Shown: positions 4,536 through 5,197 of the stretch, one piece after another
How positions within the stretch are numbered: position 1 is the stretch's first letter
Layout of the letters: each line of letters begins with the position of its first letter
Assembly (NCBI GenBank): GCA_003139975.1
Contig: PLHN01000545.1
Span: forward strand, 516 to 5,712
DNA length: 5,197 bases
Direction of reading: 5' to 3'
From: Acidobacteriaceae bacterium
Lineage (GTDB): Bacteria; Acidobacteriota; Terriglobia; Terriglobales; Acidobacteriaceae
Position numbers and translations under genes: made by a program
Notes under the pieces: model-generated
What the model was told of the DNA's origin: nothing
Databases searched by the model: none
The model's input: the letters and a program-made list of their open reading frames with translations, nothing else

Positions 4536-5197
4536 ATGAAACGAATCTTCGTTCTTGTTTCTTCTGTCCTTCTGTTTTCCCTTCTCAGCTTGGCCGCGCC
4601 GCGCACCATGCGGGTTGATTATTACCACGGCGGCAATTCCAAAGATGAGTGGTTCACGCTCGATCGCACGGTGCTCGAGCCTCTGGAGTGGCCCGGCAAT
4701 CCCGCCAAGGCGATTGATGAGAGCGGGCTGGGTAACTACATGTTCGAGGTGCGCGAGCAGGGAAGCGGAAAGCTTCTCTATTCGCGCGGCTTCAGTTCGG
4801 CGTTTGCGGAATGGAAAACAACCGACGAGGCGCAGCATGCGAACCGCACCTTTTCGGAGTCGCTGCGCTTTCCCAGCCCGGCAGCGCCGGTCGAGATCTC
4901 TCTGAAGAAGCGCGACGAGAAAGATCCGACTGCGGGCTTTCACGAGGTTTGGAAGACAACGGTGGATCCGAAGGACAAGTTTGTCGACAGCTCACGTCCG
5001 CCTTCCCCGGGGCCGCTGCTTGCTCTGCAGAAGATGGGCGATTCGGCGACCAAGGTCGATCTGCTGGTGCTGGGCGACGGGTACACGGCGAAAGAACGCA
5101 GGAAATTTGAAAAGGATGCGCGGCGGTTCATGGAGATGCTGTTTGCGGCCTCGCCGTTCAAGGAGCACCGCAACGATTTCAACGTGTGGGGGCTGTG
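4536..5197 (+). CDS. Secreted M64 (IgA-peptidase-like) metallopeptidase, N-terminal part (3' truncated)
   Basis: The ATG at 4536 opens a frame that runs off the window edge, giving 220 residues. Residues 1-21 (MKRIFVLVSSVLLFSLLSLAA) are a signal peptide, with cleavage likely near LAAP. Residues 24-150 match the N-terminal beta-rich domain found before the catalytic domain in M64 proteins: TMRVDYYHGGNSKDEWFTLDR, LEPLEWPGNPAKAID, GNYMFEVREQGSGKLLYSRGFSSAFAEWKTTDEA, TFSESLRFPSPAAPVEISLKKRD, and VWKTTVDPKDKFVDSS. From about residue 173 the catalytic domain begins: KVDLLVLGDGYTAKERRKFEKDARRFMEMLFAASPFKEHRNDFNVWGL. The zinc-binding HExxH lies beyond the window. Family members are exported zinc endopeptidases; the namesake cleaves IgA, but in soil bacteria the substrate is unknown. 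It appears to be an independent unit with its own -10 element. Confidence 0.92.
   Translation, partial: MKRIFVLVSSVLLFSLLSLAAPRTMRVDYYHGGNSKDEWFTLDRTVLEPLEWPGNPAKAIDESGLGNYMFEVREQGSGKLLYSRGFSSAFAEWKTTDEAQHANRTFSESLRFPSPAAPVEISLKKRDEKDPTAGFHEVWKTTVDPKDKFVDSSRPPSPGPLLALQKMGDSATKVDLLVLGDGYTAKERRKFEKDARRFMEMLFAASPFKEHRNDFNVWGL

Noticed and set aside
4344..4943. Minus-strand open frame of 199 codons over the PIN toxin end and the M64 start
   Set aside because: It runs antisense to two well-supported genes and shows no domain.

Overview
The window looks like chromosomal DNA from an Acidobacteriota-type bacterium. This is an inference from moderately high GC, the style of the proteins (a secreted P1 peptidase, an M64 peptidase, and small proteins that resemble no widespread family I know) and loosely spaced genes on both strands. 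No rRNA, tRNA, IS element or CRISPR array is visible.

Layout. Positions 1-381 (+) hold the C-terminal end of a class-III PLP aminotransferase that begins outside the window. Positions 382-850 contain no well-supported gene: there is one possible small minus-strand ORF (455-691, CxxC plus a His cluster) and a pair of overlapping hairpins (795-824) that resemble a dispersed intergenic repeat. Positions 851-2017 (-) encode a secreted self-cleaving P1/DmpA-family peptidase. Back to back with it, 2129-2410 (+) encodes an unrecognised 93-residue membrane protein with a clear ribosome binding site. It converges on 2504-2836 (-), a stand-alone MIP18/DUF59 (SufT-like) iron-sulfur assembly protein. Divergent from that, 2905-3627 (+) encodes an unrecognised membrane-anchored protein whose C-terminal end resembles the BamE/SmpA fold.

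Positions 3715-4014 and 4011-4433 (+) form a type II toxin-antitoxin operon: a Phd/YefM-type antitoxin and a PIN-domain toxin with an ATGA overlap. A compact promoter region (3656-3714) carries a 22-bp-spaced direct repeat and an inverted repeat over the -10 element, as expected for an autoregulated module. Positions 4536-5197 (+) hold the first 220 residues of a secreted M64 (IgA-peptidase-like) metallopeptidase cut by the window edge.

How the genes work together. Only the toxin-antitoxin pair is clearly an operon. The other genes look like independent single-gene units. The P1 and M64 proteins both carry export signals, but nothing links them functionally. The most notable patterns are the operator-like structure of the toxin-antitoxin promoter and the shared GTACAATT element placed 5-6 nt before the ATG of both the antitoxin and the M64 gene, which suggests leaderless transcripts. 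I did not find a convincing, wholly new multi-gene system.
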